Source: Kazachstania africana CBS 2517
Taxonomy: Eukaryota > Ascomycota > Saccharomycetes > Saccharomycetales > Saccharomycetaceae
Reading direction: 5' to 3'
DNA: 64,000 bases
Assembly: GCF_000304475.1 (NCBI RefSeq)
Contig: NC_018943.1
Span: forward strand, 806,001 to 870,000
The position numbers and the translations under genes were made by a program. A model generated the notes under the pieces. It searched no databases, was not told where the DNA came from, and was given only the letters and a program-made list of their open reading frames with translations. Below, one piece after another: positions 18,421 to 27,613 of the stretch. Each line of letters starts with the position of its first letter. Within the stretch, counting starts at the first letter, position 1.

Positions 18421-19797
18421 TTATGACTCTTGATGCTGTGTGCTTTCAAAAGCGGATGTGGCATTAGGGAACCATTTGGAACCTCCAAACTCGGTTTGCG
18501 GTATCAAATCTTTTTTAGAATTATTAGTATTTCTGTTTACGATTGAATATGACATCGGTAGAATCTTTGGCTCGTTTTTCCTGTTAAGATTGTAAATGAT
18601 CTTTTCATTAATTGATTTGAAGTTGTCTAAACCAAACTGTTGTCGGAAGTTTATGTTAGTCATGTAGAGCAGTAAGTTTAAAGTGTAGTATGCGTCGTTA
18701 CCTGCATTATGTAGGAAAGCGTGTGGGATTTGAAACAATCTCAACAATTTACCTAAACTCGAACCTTTGTCTCCATAACAATATTTATACAATTTCATAG
18801 TATCCATAATCATAACATCTTTAGTATCTTGCGAAAGTTCTGTCCCCAGTTCAGTCTGAGGCATTTTGACACCAAGATCACGCAACCATTTAATGTCACC
18901 GTCAATGTTATGGCCCACTAATGCTCTTTTCCATGTATCATTCTCTCCTGGGATCATATAATAATTAATTAAAGATTGTACAAATTCAATACATTGGTTT
19001 AAATTCATAACAAAACTTTCGTTCAAAAGGTAACAATCTTTCAAATCACAAACCCATCTTCTATTTCTGAGGGATAAAGATTCTGATACTATTAAATGGT
19101 AGTTTTTTAACACATTTACACCTGTAAAATTCACTTGATTTTCTCTTGGGTCATAGATTGAAATACCGATCTCTGTAACGACATTGTTATCTCTCTCGAA
19201 TGCCTCAATATCGAATGAGAAGAGAATAGTTTGATTTGATGAAATTAATCGTATAGCTCTTGCCAGATAATCAAAATTTCTGGTACCGGGCAAAGTACGT
19301 ATAATAGGGACATGATTATCGGTGATGGTTTTATAATCAGAATAAAACTGTACTTCATCACCAGTTCTTTCATGTGATCTCTTCTTTTTAATTTGAGAAA
19401 AATCAAAAGAAGGATACTTGTTAGTCAGTACTTTCAATTTCTCATTTAATTCCACCGTAGAATCTTCATTTTGTCTCACATAGGATTCTTTGGTGCGTTC
19501 CAAATAAGTATCAATATAATTTGTCAACTTCCCGCTTCCATGGAATTCCATCTCATTTAACTCTCGATAGTGTCTATAATCGGTCAACCAGGATTCATTT
19601 GTGCTCGCCAGCTTATTATCTACTTTTCTAACGGCAAATTTGTAGAGTTGTATACCATGTCTAAGATTTTCAGGTAAATTTCTGATATGGAACAAATTTG
19701 AACGAATATTATTGTTAACGTTCGTATGTCTAATAATATGTTTAGAATTCAAGCTATTCCTGACCATATTGACTAGAAGTTTATCAGTTTTATTCAT
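18421..19797 (-). CDS. YDR514C: YDR514C/GFD2-type protein with a DEDDh 3'-5' exonuclease-like fold
   Basis: This 458-residue protein is homologous to the S. cerevisiae pair YDR514C and GFD2. An amino region of about 170 basic residues precedes an RNase H-like domain. The motifs FSFDIEAF (D196, E198), GHNIDGDIKWL (D301) and HNAGNDAYYT (H363, D368) supply all five positions of a DEDDh exonuclease. Gfd2 is known as a high-copy suppressor connected with mRNA export (Dbp5); a nuclease activity is my inference from the residues. Position next to GRX2 agrees with YDR514C. Confidence 0.9.
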   Translation of the reverse strand: MNKTDKLLVNMVRNSLNSKHIIRHTNVNNNIRSNLFHIRNLPENLRHGIQLYKFAVRKVDNKLASTNESWLTDYRHYRELNEMEFHGSGKLTNYIDTYLERTKESYVRQNEDSTVELNEKLKVLTNKYPSFDFSQIKKKRSHERTGDEVQFYSDYKTITDNHVPIIRTLPGTRNFDYLARAIRLISSNQTILFSFDIEAFERDNNVVTEIGISIYDPRENQVNFTGVNVLKNYHLIVSESLSLRNRRWVCDLKDCYLLNESFVMNLNQCIEFVQSLINYYMIPGENDTWKRALVGHNIDGDIKWLRDLGVKMPQTELGTELSQDTKDVMIMDTMKLYKYCYGDKGSSLGKLLRLFQIPHAFLHNAGNDAYYTLNLLLYMTNINFRQQFGLDNFKSINEKIIYNLNRKNEPKILPMSYSIVNRNTNNSKKDLIPQTEFGGSKWFPNATSAFESTQHQES

Positions 19798-19914
19798 CTG
19801 TCTGAGAATACCTCAAGTCTTCCATCGCAACGATTTCAGTTTTTCAATTTTTCATTTTTCCATATAGACATACATATTGAAAATATATACACGTTAAAGT
19901 CAAACCGTTGACAT

Positions 19915-20465
19915 TCAAATAATGAGCTGAGAACTTAGACAGACACCATAGAAAAGCATGGTGCCGATATGAGTCATGTTGAATAGGGACGAGAATCCGT
20001 GAATCTTAGCGAATCTTTTCTTCAATTGCTCGTCTTTGACAACGTACTGACTGTCATTTTTGTCTAATTGTTTTCTTTGCACTTTGATCTGCTTGGCTCT
20101 TGGTAAGATAAAGAGCCAATTCACGAGCCCCGTGAATGAAGCCAGAGACAAAGTGCAAAGAGCGGTGTTTGTCATAGCGACTGGGCTTGTGAGCCCCAAG
20201 AGGACCGGAGTGAATGTTTGAATTTTAAAATAGACAGGGAAGACTTGATTCTGCAATTTGGAGAATTGTTCAAGTTCGAGAGTCTTGAACGCAATAATGG
20301 ATGCTACAAATGAGTAGAACGTAGACATACCAAAACTGTATGGCTGTTAGTAATACAAATAGAAAAAATAGGGAGAAGACATGATTTGCGTCAGTAATTC
20401 TTGACATACCTTGTTGAAAATAGCAAGAGATGCGTAGCAGGTTTGAATAACACTGGTAAAGCCAT
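19915..20465 (-). CDS. TMH18: Tmh18/YPR098C-type TMEM205-like membrane protein (two exons)
   Basis: Exon 1 is 20410-20465 and exon 2 is 19915-20335, giving 158 residues (S. cerevisiae YPR098C: 161, also spliced). The reading frame joins as AG|T. The protein has several hydrophobic helices and a polar loop near residues 90-125. It belongs to the TMEM205-like family; the yeast protein sits in the mitochondrial outer membrane and has no firm function. The ATG at 20326-20328 would give a shorter 137-residue unspliced product, but the consensus splice signals and family length favour the two-exon form. It begins the block colinear with S. cerevisiae YPR098C-YPR108W. Confidence 0.92.
20336..20409 (-). 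other. Spliceosomal intron of TMH18
   Basis: This 74-nt intron has 5' site GTATGTC, branch point TACTAAC and 3' site ATACAG. All three match yeast consensus, and splicing restores the full-length frame. It is the only spliceosomal intron I found in the window. Confidence 0.93.
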
Positions 20466-20663
20466 TGTGAGTTGGAAGATCGTTATTGAATTCTGAGAGG
20501 GAACGGATTGGGAAACGAAAAGAGTAGACTCCCTTTTATATAGAAGAACGACAAATGTAGTTGAATGATCTTTTTTCGGTTTTTAATTTAAAAGAGTCGC
20601 ACCTGATATGATGGTAACAGGAGTTAGAATAAAAGGAAGAAGAAGCAAACGGTGTGCATAGCT

Positions 20664-21086
20664 ATGGTTGTGAAGGCTATTAGCAGGGTGTCGTTGCCGG
20701 TGAATGGTGTGTCTACTTTTGTGTTACCATGTTGTAAGATAACGTTACAGTATTGTAATTGGGGTGGATCTTCGCAAGGCATGAGACATTTTTTGAAATC
20801 TTCCAGATTGGACAAGCTAGCTACGAAATACCCTTCTATTGAGTTCAATATTATTAAGAAGTCGGGCCATCCTTTGGTCAGGGCCAAGTATACGAATGGA
20901 CGAGAGAAAGTAGTATGCGTGGGGAATATGAATATTGATAATGTTGAGAACAAGATTTTGTTGTTAAAAGATTCTAGTGGAGAGCAATTGATGAAGTTAA
21001 GCAAGAATGACAATGTGAGAAGTCTGAACGGCAGCGTAAGAGGTGTATGGTCACCGTTCCATAGTGCATTCAAACATAAAGTGTAA
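20664..21086 (+). CDS. MRPL51: Mitochondrial large ribosomal subunit protein mL43 (Mrpl51)
   Basis: The protein has 140 residues from the ATG at 20664. An in-frame ATG four codons upstream (20652) is ignored because S. cerevisiae Mrpl51 is 140 residues and starts MVVKAI. The conserved stretch [12 protein letters not shown] and the NGREKVVCV segment identify it. It works in the mitochondrial 54S subunit. It is divergent from TMH18 (198 bp apart) and tandem with SNT309, as in S. cerevisiae. Confidence 0.95.
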   Translation: MVVKAISRVSLPVNGVSTFVLPCCKITLQYCNWGGSSQGMRHFLKSSRLDKLATKYPSIEFNIIKKSGHPLVRAKYTNGREKVVCVGNMNIDNVENKILLLKDSSGEQLMKLSKNDNVRSLNGSVRGVWSPFHSAFKHKV

Positions 21087-21189
21087 ATAGTTTCATGTAT
21101 ATAATATATATAAGGATTAGACTTTCAGGTGAAAAAAAAGATTGAAAAACAAATTTGGATGAAGCAAACTGAGAAAAGACGTAGCTGAT

Positions 21190-21732
21190 ATGGACTATCT
21201 ACCGTTTATAGACAGTACGTTACCACATGAAGATGCACAGAATGCCATAAATATGAGAGTGAAACGAGCGTTGCAAGAAATAAATGAGGAAATACACCCT
21301 GAAGTGCAAAAGTTATTAGACAATGTTGGAAGACGTAATATCGACGATAAATTGTACGAGAGTTATCTAGAATCTGAAGATGAGGATGCTTTTTTAAAAG
21401 CGTATAGAAAGGAGTGTGGTGGAGTTGATTTAATGAGATATAGTATGGATAATGAACAAGATGTTGAGAGATTAGCAATCAGTGATTCGTACCTGCGACA
21501 TCAATGCATTACTTTGGAGAAATTAATGTCTCGAACGATAATGAATCAATGGACAATGAATAATGTATTTTTACAGAATTTGAATGAGCAAGTTGGTAGT
21601 ATGGTTACGAAACAAAAGAGAAAGAACGAGGATTTGATAAATTATAGAATAAAATTACAAAAGACGCAAGAGAAAAGTATTCGTAAATTAGAGATGGAAT
21701 ATAATGATGCATTGATAGATAGAATAACTTAG
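21190..21732 (+). CDS. SNT309: Snt309, Prp19-complex (NTC) splicing factor
   Basis: This 180-residue, mostly helical protein is similar in length to S. cerevisiae Snt309 (175). It belongs to the BCAS2-like family, which stabilises Prp19 in the NineTeen Complex during spliceosome activation. The amino end MDYLPFIDS and the terminal coiled-coil-like helix are family features. Identification is reinforced by position between MRPL51 and a convergent RPL11. Confidence 0.92.
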   Translation: MDYLPFIDSTLPHEDAQNAINMRVKRALQEINEEIHPEVQKLLDNVGRRNIDDKLYESYLESEDEDAFLKAYRKECGGVDLMRYSMDNEQDVERLAISDSYLRHQCITLEKLMSRTIMNQWTMNNVFLQNLNEQVGSMVTKQKRKNEDLINYRIKLQKTQEKSIRKLEMEYNDALIDRIT

Positions 21733-21795
21733 AAAGAAAATAAATGATATTTTATATATTGATTATATAAGAAAATATGAATAATATTTCTAAGT

Positions 21796-22320
21796 TTATT
21801 TGTCAACGACATCAGCATCGTATCTTTGCTTGAACCAAGCGATGGTGTCTTCCTTGGAGGTCTTGTGGGAGTTACCGACGGTGGATCTACATCTCTTTCT
21901 TCTGGAGACTCTAGCACCTGGTCTACCAATGACAACGTAGAAATCCATACCGAAAATACCAATAGAAGGATCGTACTTGATACCTAAATCGATGTGTTCT
22001 TGGATACCGAAACCGAAGTTACCAGTGATGGAGAAGTTTCTGTTTCTTAGTTGGTATTCCTTGACCTTTAAACCTCTTTCTAAGATTTCTTCAGCCTTTG
22101 GACCTCTAACGGTGACGTGGACGGCAATCTTTTCGTTTCTTCTGATACCGAAGGTTCTAACAGTGTATCTAGCCTTGGATTGGACTGGGGTTTGACCAGA
22201 TAATTGTTCTAAAACTTTAGAAGCTCTGGTTAATCTGTCACCAGATTCACCGACAGAAATGTTTAGGACCAACTTTTCGATCTTAAGTTCACGCATTGGG
22301 TTTTGAGCTTTAGCAGACAT
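21796..22320 (-). CDS. RPL11: Cytosolic ribosomal protein uL5 (Rpl11)
   Basis: This 174-residue protein is nearly identical to S. cerevisiae Rpl11. uL5 is part of the 5S RNP (with 5S rRNA, uL18, Rpf2 and Rrs1) at the 60S central protuberance. Markers are NISVGESGD (about 20-28), [11 protein letters not shown] and [14 protein letters not shown]. There is no intron. A Rap1-like site lies about 345 bp upstream, and the gene shares a 777-bp divergent intergenic region with PRE2. Confidence 0.98.
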   Translation of the reverse strand: MSAKAQNPMRELKIEKLVLNISVGESGDRLTRASKVLEQLSGQTPVQSKARYTVRTFGIRRNEKIAVHVTVRGPKAEEILERGLKVKEYQLRNRNFSITGNFGFGIQEHIDLGIKYDPSIGIFGMDFYVVIGRPGARVSRRKRCRSTVGNSHKTSKEDTIAWFKQRYDADVVDK

Positions 22321-22663
22321 CTTTGGCTTAATGTTGTGATGGAGTTCTCAGTTGTGTAAAATAGAGTACAATAAGTGATAAATGTACTTTATAACATTTA
22401 ATCGACTAACTTTTGATGATAATTTTTCATTCAAGATTGCAAGAGATGCGCTATGCTTTGGAATTAGAAAAAAAAAAAAATAACTGCGTCATCACCACAA
22501 ACGAACGAGTGTAGTACGGGTTCTTCTTCTTCGCGCAGAGAAAAGCGCGTAGCAACTGGAATGTCGGCTTTGGACTCGTTTTGCGTCTGTTTCCAGATTA
22601 GGAAATTGAGTTCTCGCCATGGGCAAAAAAAATTTTCGAAAAAAAAATAAGTTTGTGTGAGTG

Positions 22664-22674
22664 GATGTACGGAT
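22664..22674 (-). promoter_or_regulatory. Rap1-like binding site for RPL11
   Basis: GATGTACGGAT read on the minus strand is ATCCGTACATC, matching the ribosomal-protein-gene Rap1 consensus. It lies about 345 bp from the RPL11 ATG and is followed toward the gene by A/T-tracts, the usual layout. Confidence 0.6.
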
Positions 22675-22980
22675 TGAATAGCTGAAAAAAACAGTCAAAC
22701 GAAAAAAAGTGAGAACGCGAGCAACGGCAATCGGGGTTTGATTATTCCCGCCGTCGGCAATAATCACACAAGATGCCGGGAAAGTTTAGAGAAAACCACA
22801 GTGAATGAAAGTTTCGGCGTAATGCCCCTCGATGGGATCTCTGCTGGTTAATTTGTGGCACGTGCATTTTTTTAAAAAGCCGGGTACATAGCACGTGATC
22901 AATATCTTTCATTTGCCAATTCGTTTTGTATCATTGCGCACGAGGATTCACTTTTCAATATTGCAATATCACATAGCAAG

Positions 22981-22989
22981 GGTGGCAAA
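22981..22989 (+). promoter_or_regulatory. PACE element (Rpn4 site) of PRE2
   Basis: GGTGGCAAA is an exact match to the proteasome-associated control element, 108 bp before the PRE2 ATG. Rpn4 activates all proteasome genes through this box in S. cerevisiae. Confidence 0.88.
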
Positions 22990-23097
22990 AATATATATAC
23001 ATATATATACACATATTCAATGTTATATATGTGAATGGAACTATACAGGACACACACATACATACACGATTCACATCCCCTTCCCCATAAATCCACA

Positions 23098-23961
23098 ATG
23101 CAATCTATAGCTGATAGTTTTAGCACGTCGAATAGACTACTTCACGAATTAAACTACGATGATGAAGAAACTTTAGAAAATGATTTCATTACAGGTTCAA
23201 CCAAATTTCATCAATTGGCTCCTAAAATCTCCGTTCCACCAATTTCAAGTCCACAACAATTTTTAAGAGCACATACTGATGATTCTAGAAACCCTGATTG
23301 TAAAATCAAAATTGCTCATGGTACCACTACTTTAGCATTCAGATTTCAAGGCGGCATCATCGTGGCGGTAGATTCTCGTGCCACAGCGGGTAATTGGGTC
23401 GCATCACAAACAGTTAAAAAAGTTATAGAAATCAATCCATTCCTATTAGGTACAATGGCAGGTGGTGCCGCAGATTGTCAGTATTGGGAAACTTGGTTAG
23501 GTTCTCAATGTAGGTTACATGAATTAAAAGAAAAAGATCGTATCTCTGTAGCAGCTGCATCCAAAATTTTAAGCAATCTAGTGTATCAATATAAAGGTGC
23601 TGGTCTTTCCATGGGTACAATGATTTGTGGTTATACTAAGAAGGAAGGTCCAACTGTCTATTACGTCGATTCTGATGGTACAAGATTAAAGGGTGACCTT
23701 TTCTGTGTAGGTTCAGGTCAAACTTTCGCTTATGGTGTATTGGATTCAAATTATAAATGGGATCTAACCGTAGAGGAAGCTCTATATCTTGGGAAAAGAT
23801 CTATCTTAGCTGCAGCTCATAGAGATGCTTATTCAGGTGGTTCTATCAACCTTTATCACGTCACTGAAAATGGTTGGGTCTATCATGGTAATCACGACGT
23901 GGGTTCGACTTTCTGGGATATTAAAGAAAGTGAAGGATCTTTCAATAACGTAGTAGGTTAA
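23098..23961 (+). CDS. PRE2: 20S proteasome subunit beta5 (Pre2), chymotrypsin-like
   Basis: The protein has 287 residues from the ATG at 23098, exactly the length of S. cerevisiae Pre2; the earlier in-frame ATG at 23035 would add 21 unrelated residues. A 75-residue propeptide ends at Gly75, and autocatalytic cleavage exposes the nucleophile Thr76 (GTTTLAF). D, K and SGGS active-site elements follow. Pre2 performs the chymotrypsin-like cleavage in the 20S core. A perfect PACE box lies upstream, and the gene converges with FHL1 (90 bp between stops). Confidence 0.98.
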   Translation: MQSIADSFSTSNRLLHELNYDDEETLENDFITGSTKFHQLAPKISVPPISSPQQFLRAHTDDSRNPDCKIKIAHGTTTLAFRFQGGIIVAVDSRATAGNWVASQTVKKVIEINPFLLGTMAGGAADCQYWETWLGSQCRLHELKEKDRISVAAASKILSNLVYQYKGAGLSMGTMICGYTKKEGPTVYYVDSDGTRLKGDLFCVGSGQTFAYGVLDSNYKWDLTVEEALYLGKRSILAAAHRDAYSGGSINLYHVTENGWVYHGNHDVGSTFWDIKESEGSFNNVVG

Positions 23962-24051
23962 AAGTATATCTATATGTATATACCATTAAAGAAATTAAAT
24001 CAATTTAGTAAAATTAATTACATTATAGTTACACGTTTATATATGAACCTA

Positions 24052-27000
24052 TCAATCATTCATATCTTCATCCGAATCGTTACCAACCTTATTACCGGCA
24101 ATATCATTAACGTTTATATTCGTATCATCAGATTCGCTACTGCTATTTTCATTACTATCAGCAGATTCTTCCTCCTCTAATTTAGTATCATCTTCAATCT
24201 TATCATGATTTAATCTTAATTTATCCTTATCACCATCATCCACTGTTTCATTATTTTCCCCGCTCTCACTCCCACTAGATTCATCTTCACTAGATTCGTC
24301 TTCACTAGACTCATCTCCACTAGAATCTTCTTCATCGTCATCGTCGTCACTTGTGTTGTCGTCACTACTACTTTCTCCTTCACTACTACTAGTCTCATCA
24401 TGCGTACGTTTCTGCGGTATACTAGTATTATTCTTAGCCATAAGAGGCGGTGTAGGAGATGGTGTGGTCACATGTGTCGGTCTCGTGGCTTGTTGTCTTG
24501 GCTGGAAAAATCTTGATAATGATGTAGGATCAAAAGATGGTGTTGATGTTGGTACTGCTGTTGACGCCGTACTTGGTCGTATTGGTTCATTTGCCGAAAC
24601 AATTGGCACCTTTTCAGTCGACACACCGGGCGATACCGATTTTGAGGTAGATTTTGTTGGTTTACTGACTGGTTTGCTAATATTCGTGGTTGTGGTTGTA
24701 CTTTTTGGATCAACCAACTGCTTAATTTTACCATTTGTAATCTTGGCAGTCGCTGCATTTACAGCTGCTGCAAGTATAAGATTTAAATGTTGTGGATTCT
24801 TATCCATTAATGCTGTTAAGGGATTACCCGTAATGCCTTTATTTTTAGCTGCTTGTGTAACCTGATTGATTGTCATTGCTAATGCCTGTGTTAATATGTT
24901 CGCAATGGTTTGCTTTGGAAGACCTTTCCTATCTTTAGTCAGTATCATTAATTGTTCTTGAAGATATTTCATTGTCCTCTGATGATCATTCCCTTGATTA
25001 CTTGACGACGCCCTGGCTCTATTTGCTGCAAGAGTCTGTGATATATTCTGTTTCTTCGTATCGTTACTATTAGTATTATTATTCGCTTTGACTGTCTTCT
25101 TTGGTCTTGCCTTCTGTTGTTGCTGTTGCTGCTCAATACGTAGTTGTGCCGCCTGTGCTTTTGCTGCAGCAGTTTCAGCTTGCTTCTTCTTTTGACGTTC
25201 TCGCTCCGCTATATATTCTTCATCCAAACCCCATAACCAACCTTTTCCCTCTTTTGAAACTTTTCTAAATGACTTATTTAACGATAGATTATGCCTTACT
25301 GAACTTTGCCACCCATCGGGACAGTATTTATAGTATGGAAACAATTCTCTTATCCCTGAGTAAATTTCAGATAATGACATACCTTTCTCGGTGGAATATT
25401 TTCGTATACATGTAGTTAACATCGCAGAATATGAAAATGTTGGTTTCGTCCTATATTCGACAGGAATTTCATCAATTGTATAAACTTTCTTAGGCACCTT
25501 TGCAGGTTTCTTCTCCTTCTTGGCAGCGGGTTTTGGCTGTTTCTTTTTTGGTTGTGATGGTTCAGTTTTGACCTTGGGCTCTTTTTTTACAGCAGCTTTA
25601 GCTGCTTTAGTACTAGTAGAGTCAGTTATCTTTTCAGCAGCGGGACTCTTTTCAGATTCGGGTAAAACGAATTGAAAGGGGATTTGCCCTATCTGAATCT
25701 TAGTTTTATTCTTCAATGGAACAGTATTACCTCTTTCAACAAACACGTCGTCTACAAAAGCACCATTTTTACCTATAATCGAAAGTTCAAATCTTCCTGT
25801 ACCGAAATTATAGAAAATTTGTGCATGTCGCCTTGAAATAGATTTTGATGGACCTAAATTCACATCAACTTTATGTGTAAAATCATTTTCTGATCTTCTT
25901 CCTATTATGGCATGCAACGTTTGAACATAAAAAGTGAAACTTTGGAAGTCAAGCCTTGCATATGCAAATATTGTTGGTTGCTCTTCAGGGATCGTAGTAT
26001 TAATTGTAGTACTGGGATTAATATTACTGTCAGGAGCAGTTTGACCAGATTTTGCGATTTGTCCCTCCTTAGTGTTGACGTCTAAATTAGAGTTTTGTAT
26101 ATTTTGATTGGATAATTCGTGTGGTTTAAATGTTCCTGGTGTCAATGAGTTATTTCTATGTGGATACAGAAGATTATTCTTTTCGTGGATGATGGATGCC
26201 GGTGTGTCTTTGTTAACTTCTAAATCCCCTGTACTTTTGCTTCTTGGAGACGCGTCATTTGCATCATCATTTAAAGTTTCATGTTCAGTTGCTTTTACAG
26301 GTGTACCTTGTGTAGGGGAGACGGTCGATTCCTTAAACGTAAGTTTTTCAATATCTTCACTAATAGATTGCTTTTCAATAGCATCGTCACTACTATGACT
26401 ATTGCCTTCGCTTTTATTGTCATTTTCTTCAATACCATTAACAGTGGTGTCCCTGGGACTTGATCCATCTTTGCCTTGATCTACGTCTTCTTCCGTATGC
26501 TCTCTCAGTGTGGCCGACACCTGGGGATCTATAAGACTAATGTCCTTATTAATATCATCTGTTGCGATATCATGGTTTAAAATGTTATGGTCATTGAAAA
26601 GAACGTCGTCATTTTTAGAATCAAATTCCAGCAATTTTGAAAAGTCATCATTATAAAGGTTATCCGGTAGTTCATCAATGTTGAGAGAAACATTTGTGCC
26701 CGTATCTTCATGGTCGCTACTGTTTTGATCAGAACTGTTCACATCTTCATTTTCATTATTATCACTTGCATTACGTAGGGCTTCAAAATGCACCTCTACT
26801 GTGCCCTCTGGTTCACTTAGCTGTTCAGGAGCGTCAGACGGATCGTGCTGTTCCTGTTGACTATTATTTCGTACTATTGGTGCTTCGACACTTGATTCTT
26901 TCAGCCTCCCATCATGCGCAAATACGAGTTCATCTTTATTTATTTGTGCGGTACCTGGGCTTTCAACGCTAGGTTTTCGAAGAACATCAGATTCATTTAT

Positions 27001-27102
27001 ACTTGATCCAGTGACTCCAGGTGATACATTTTCGCCCTTTGTTGCAGAAAGTACATTTGTACGTATGTCATCTTCGTTGTTATTATGTTCTATTGTATCC
27101 AT
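24052..27102 (-). CDS. FHL1: Fhl1, forkhead/FHA regulator of ribosomal-protein genes
   Basis: This 1016-residue protein starts with a long acidic and Ser/Asn-rich region. An FHA domain follows (about 378-485, with GRRSENDF and SRRHAQIFYN), then a Lys/Ala/Pro-rich linker and a forkhead domain (about 553-645, ending in KGWLWGLD). A short polyglutamine run (about 665) and an acidic tail built from repeats of the ESSED type complete it. In S. cerevisiae, Fhl1 sits at ribosomal-protein promoters with Rap1 and recruits Ifh1 or Crf1 under TOR control. The neighbouring RPL11 is a likely target. Confidence 0.97.
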   Translation of the reverse strand: MDTIEHNNNEDDIRTNVLSATKGENVSPGVTGSSINESDVLRKPSVESPGTAQINKDELVFAHDGRLKESSVEAPIVRNNSQQEQHDPSDAPEQLSEPEGTVEVHFEALRNASDNNENEDVNSSDQNSSDHEDTGTNVSLNIDELPDNLYNDDFSKLLEFDSKNDDVLFNDHNILNHDIATDDINKDISLIDPQVSATLREHTEEDVDQGKDGSSPRDTTVNGIEENDNKSEGNSHSSDDAIEKQSISEDIEKLTFKESTVSPTQGTPVKATEHETLNDDANDASPRSKSTGDLEVNKDTPASIIHEKNNLLYPHRNNSLTPGTFKPHELSNQNIQNSNLDVNTKEGQIAKSGQTAPDSNINPSTTINTTIPEEQPTIFAYARLDFQSFTFYVQTLHAIIGRRSENDFTHKVDVNLGPSKSISRRHAQIFYNFGTGRFELSIIGKNGAFVDDVFVERGNTVPLKNKTKIQIGQIPFQFVLPESEKSPAAEKITDSTSTKAAKAAVKKEPKVKTEPSQPKKKQPKPAAKKEKKPAKVPKKVYTIDEIPVEYRTKPTFSYSAMLTTCIRKYSTEKGMSLSEIYSGIRELFPYYKYCPDGWQSSVRHNLSLNKSFRKVSKEGKGWLWGLDEEYIAERERQKKKQAETAAAKAQAAQLRIEQQQQQQKARPKKTVKANNNTNSNDTKKQNISQTLAANRARASSSNQGNDHQRTMKYLQEQLMILTKDRKGLPKQTIANILTQALAMTINQVTQAAKNKGITGNPLTALMDKNPQHLNLILAAAVNAATAKITNGKIKQLVDPKSTTTTTNISKPVSKPTKSTSKSVSPGVSTEKVPIVSANEPIRPSTASTAVPTSTPSFDPTSLSRFFQPRQQATRPTHVTTPSPTPPLMAKNNTSIPQKRTHDETSSSEGESSSDDNTSDDDDDEEDSSGDESSEDESSEDESSGSESGENNETVDDGDKDKLRLNHDKIEDDTKLEEEESADSNENSSSESDDTNINVNDIAGNKVGNDSDEDMND
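24270..24335 (-). repeat. FHL1: 15-bp imperfect tandem repeat in the acidic tail of FHL1
   Basis: About four units of TCTTCACTAGATTCA-like sequence encode repeating ESSED residues. Such in-frame repeats commonly vary in number between strains. Confidence 0.75.
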
Positions 27103-27613
27103 TATTCTTCTTTATGATATAGCAAACTTGCTGTATATTTTGCACAGAACTTGTGGTATAAATAAATGGAGCAAAAGTACACTACTTTCTATTGCAACGA
27201 AGTCTCTATAAAGATGGATGTGGTAGTAACAAACTGCAATGTTTTTTCAATAAGATGAAAAAAGGAAGAAAAAACCGCTTAAAAGTGGCCTCGGAACAGG
27301 AAAAGAACGTTTGAAAATACTAAATATATCTAACACTTTTAAATAAACCGATTAAAAATGCTTTTAAACAAACATATAATACGGTTAGTTTCTTAATCTC
27401 TTTAGATGACTTCAATATATATTTGTTTATCTTGACTGAAAATTCACTTTTTTTTTCTTTTGGAAAATTTCGCGGCTTACGTGCAGCGTGATAATAATAC
27501 GGCCAGTGACAGCAAAACCTCAAGTAGTGTCAGTAAATAAGAAAGTAATAAAATTTTGTATTGAAAGATCACGTCTTATTTGTATATAGGTTCTATATGA
27601 TATCAACAGCTTA
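27103..27613. other. FHL1 promoter / aldo-keto reductase 3' region
   Basis: This 511-bp AT-rich stretch holds the FHL1 promoter (FHL1 starts at 27102) and the 3' flank of the aldo-keto reductase. I see no gene or distinctive motif in it. Confidence 0.5.

Larger units (their letters stand above)
22321..23097. promoter_or_regulatory. Divergent RPL11 / PRE2 promoter region
   Basis: The region has poly-A/T tracts (22470-22480, 22626-22650), a Rap1-like site, two CACGTG boxes (22859-22864, 22892-22897), and a PACE element followed by an alternating AT/TATA tract (22990-23035) on the PRE2 side. An in-frame ATG at 23035 is treated as untranslated leader. Confidence 0.7.

Noticed and set aside
23035..23097. 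Upstream in-frame ATG of PRE2 adding 21 residues
   Set aside because: The downstream ATG gives exactly the 287 residues of S. cerevisiae Pre2 and its conserved start; the extra residues look like a translated leader.
24353..24865. 170-codon antisense frame opposite FHL1
   Set aside because: It is the mirror of Ser/Asp-rich repetitive codons of FHL1; its hydrophobic product is an artefact of that composition.
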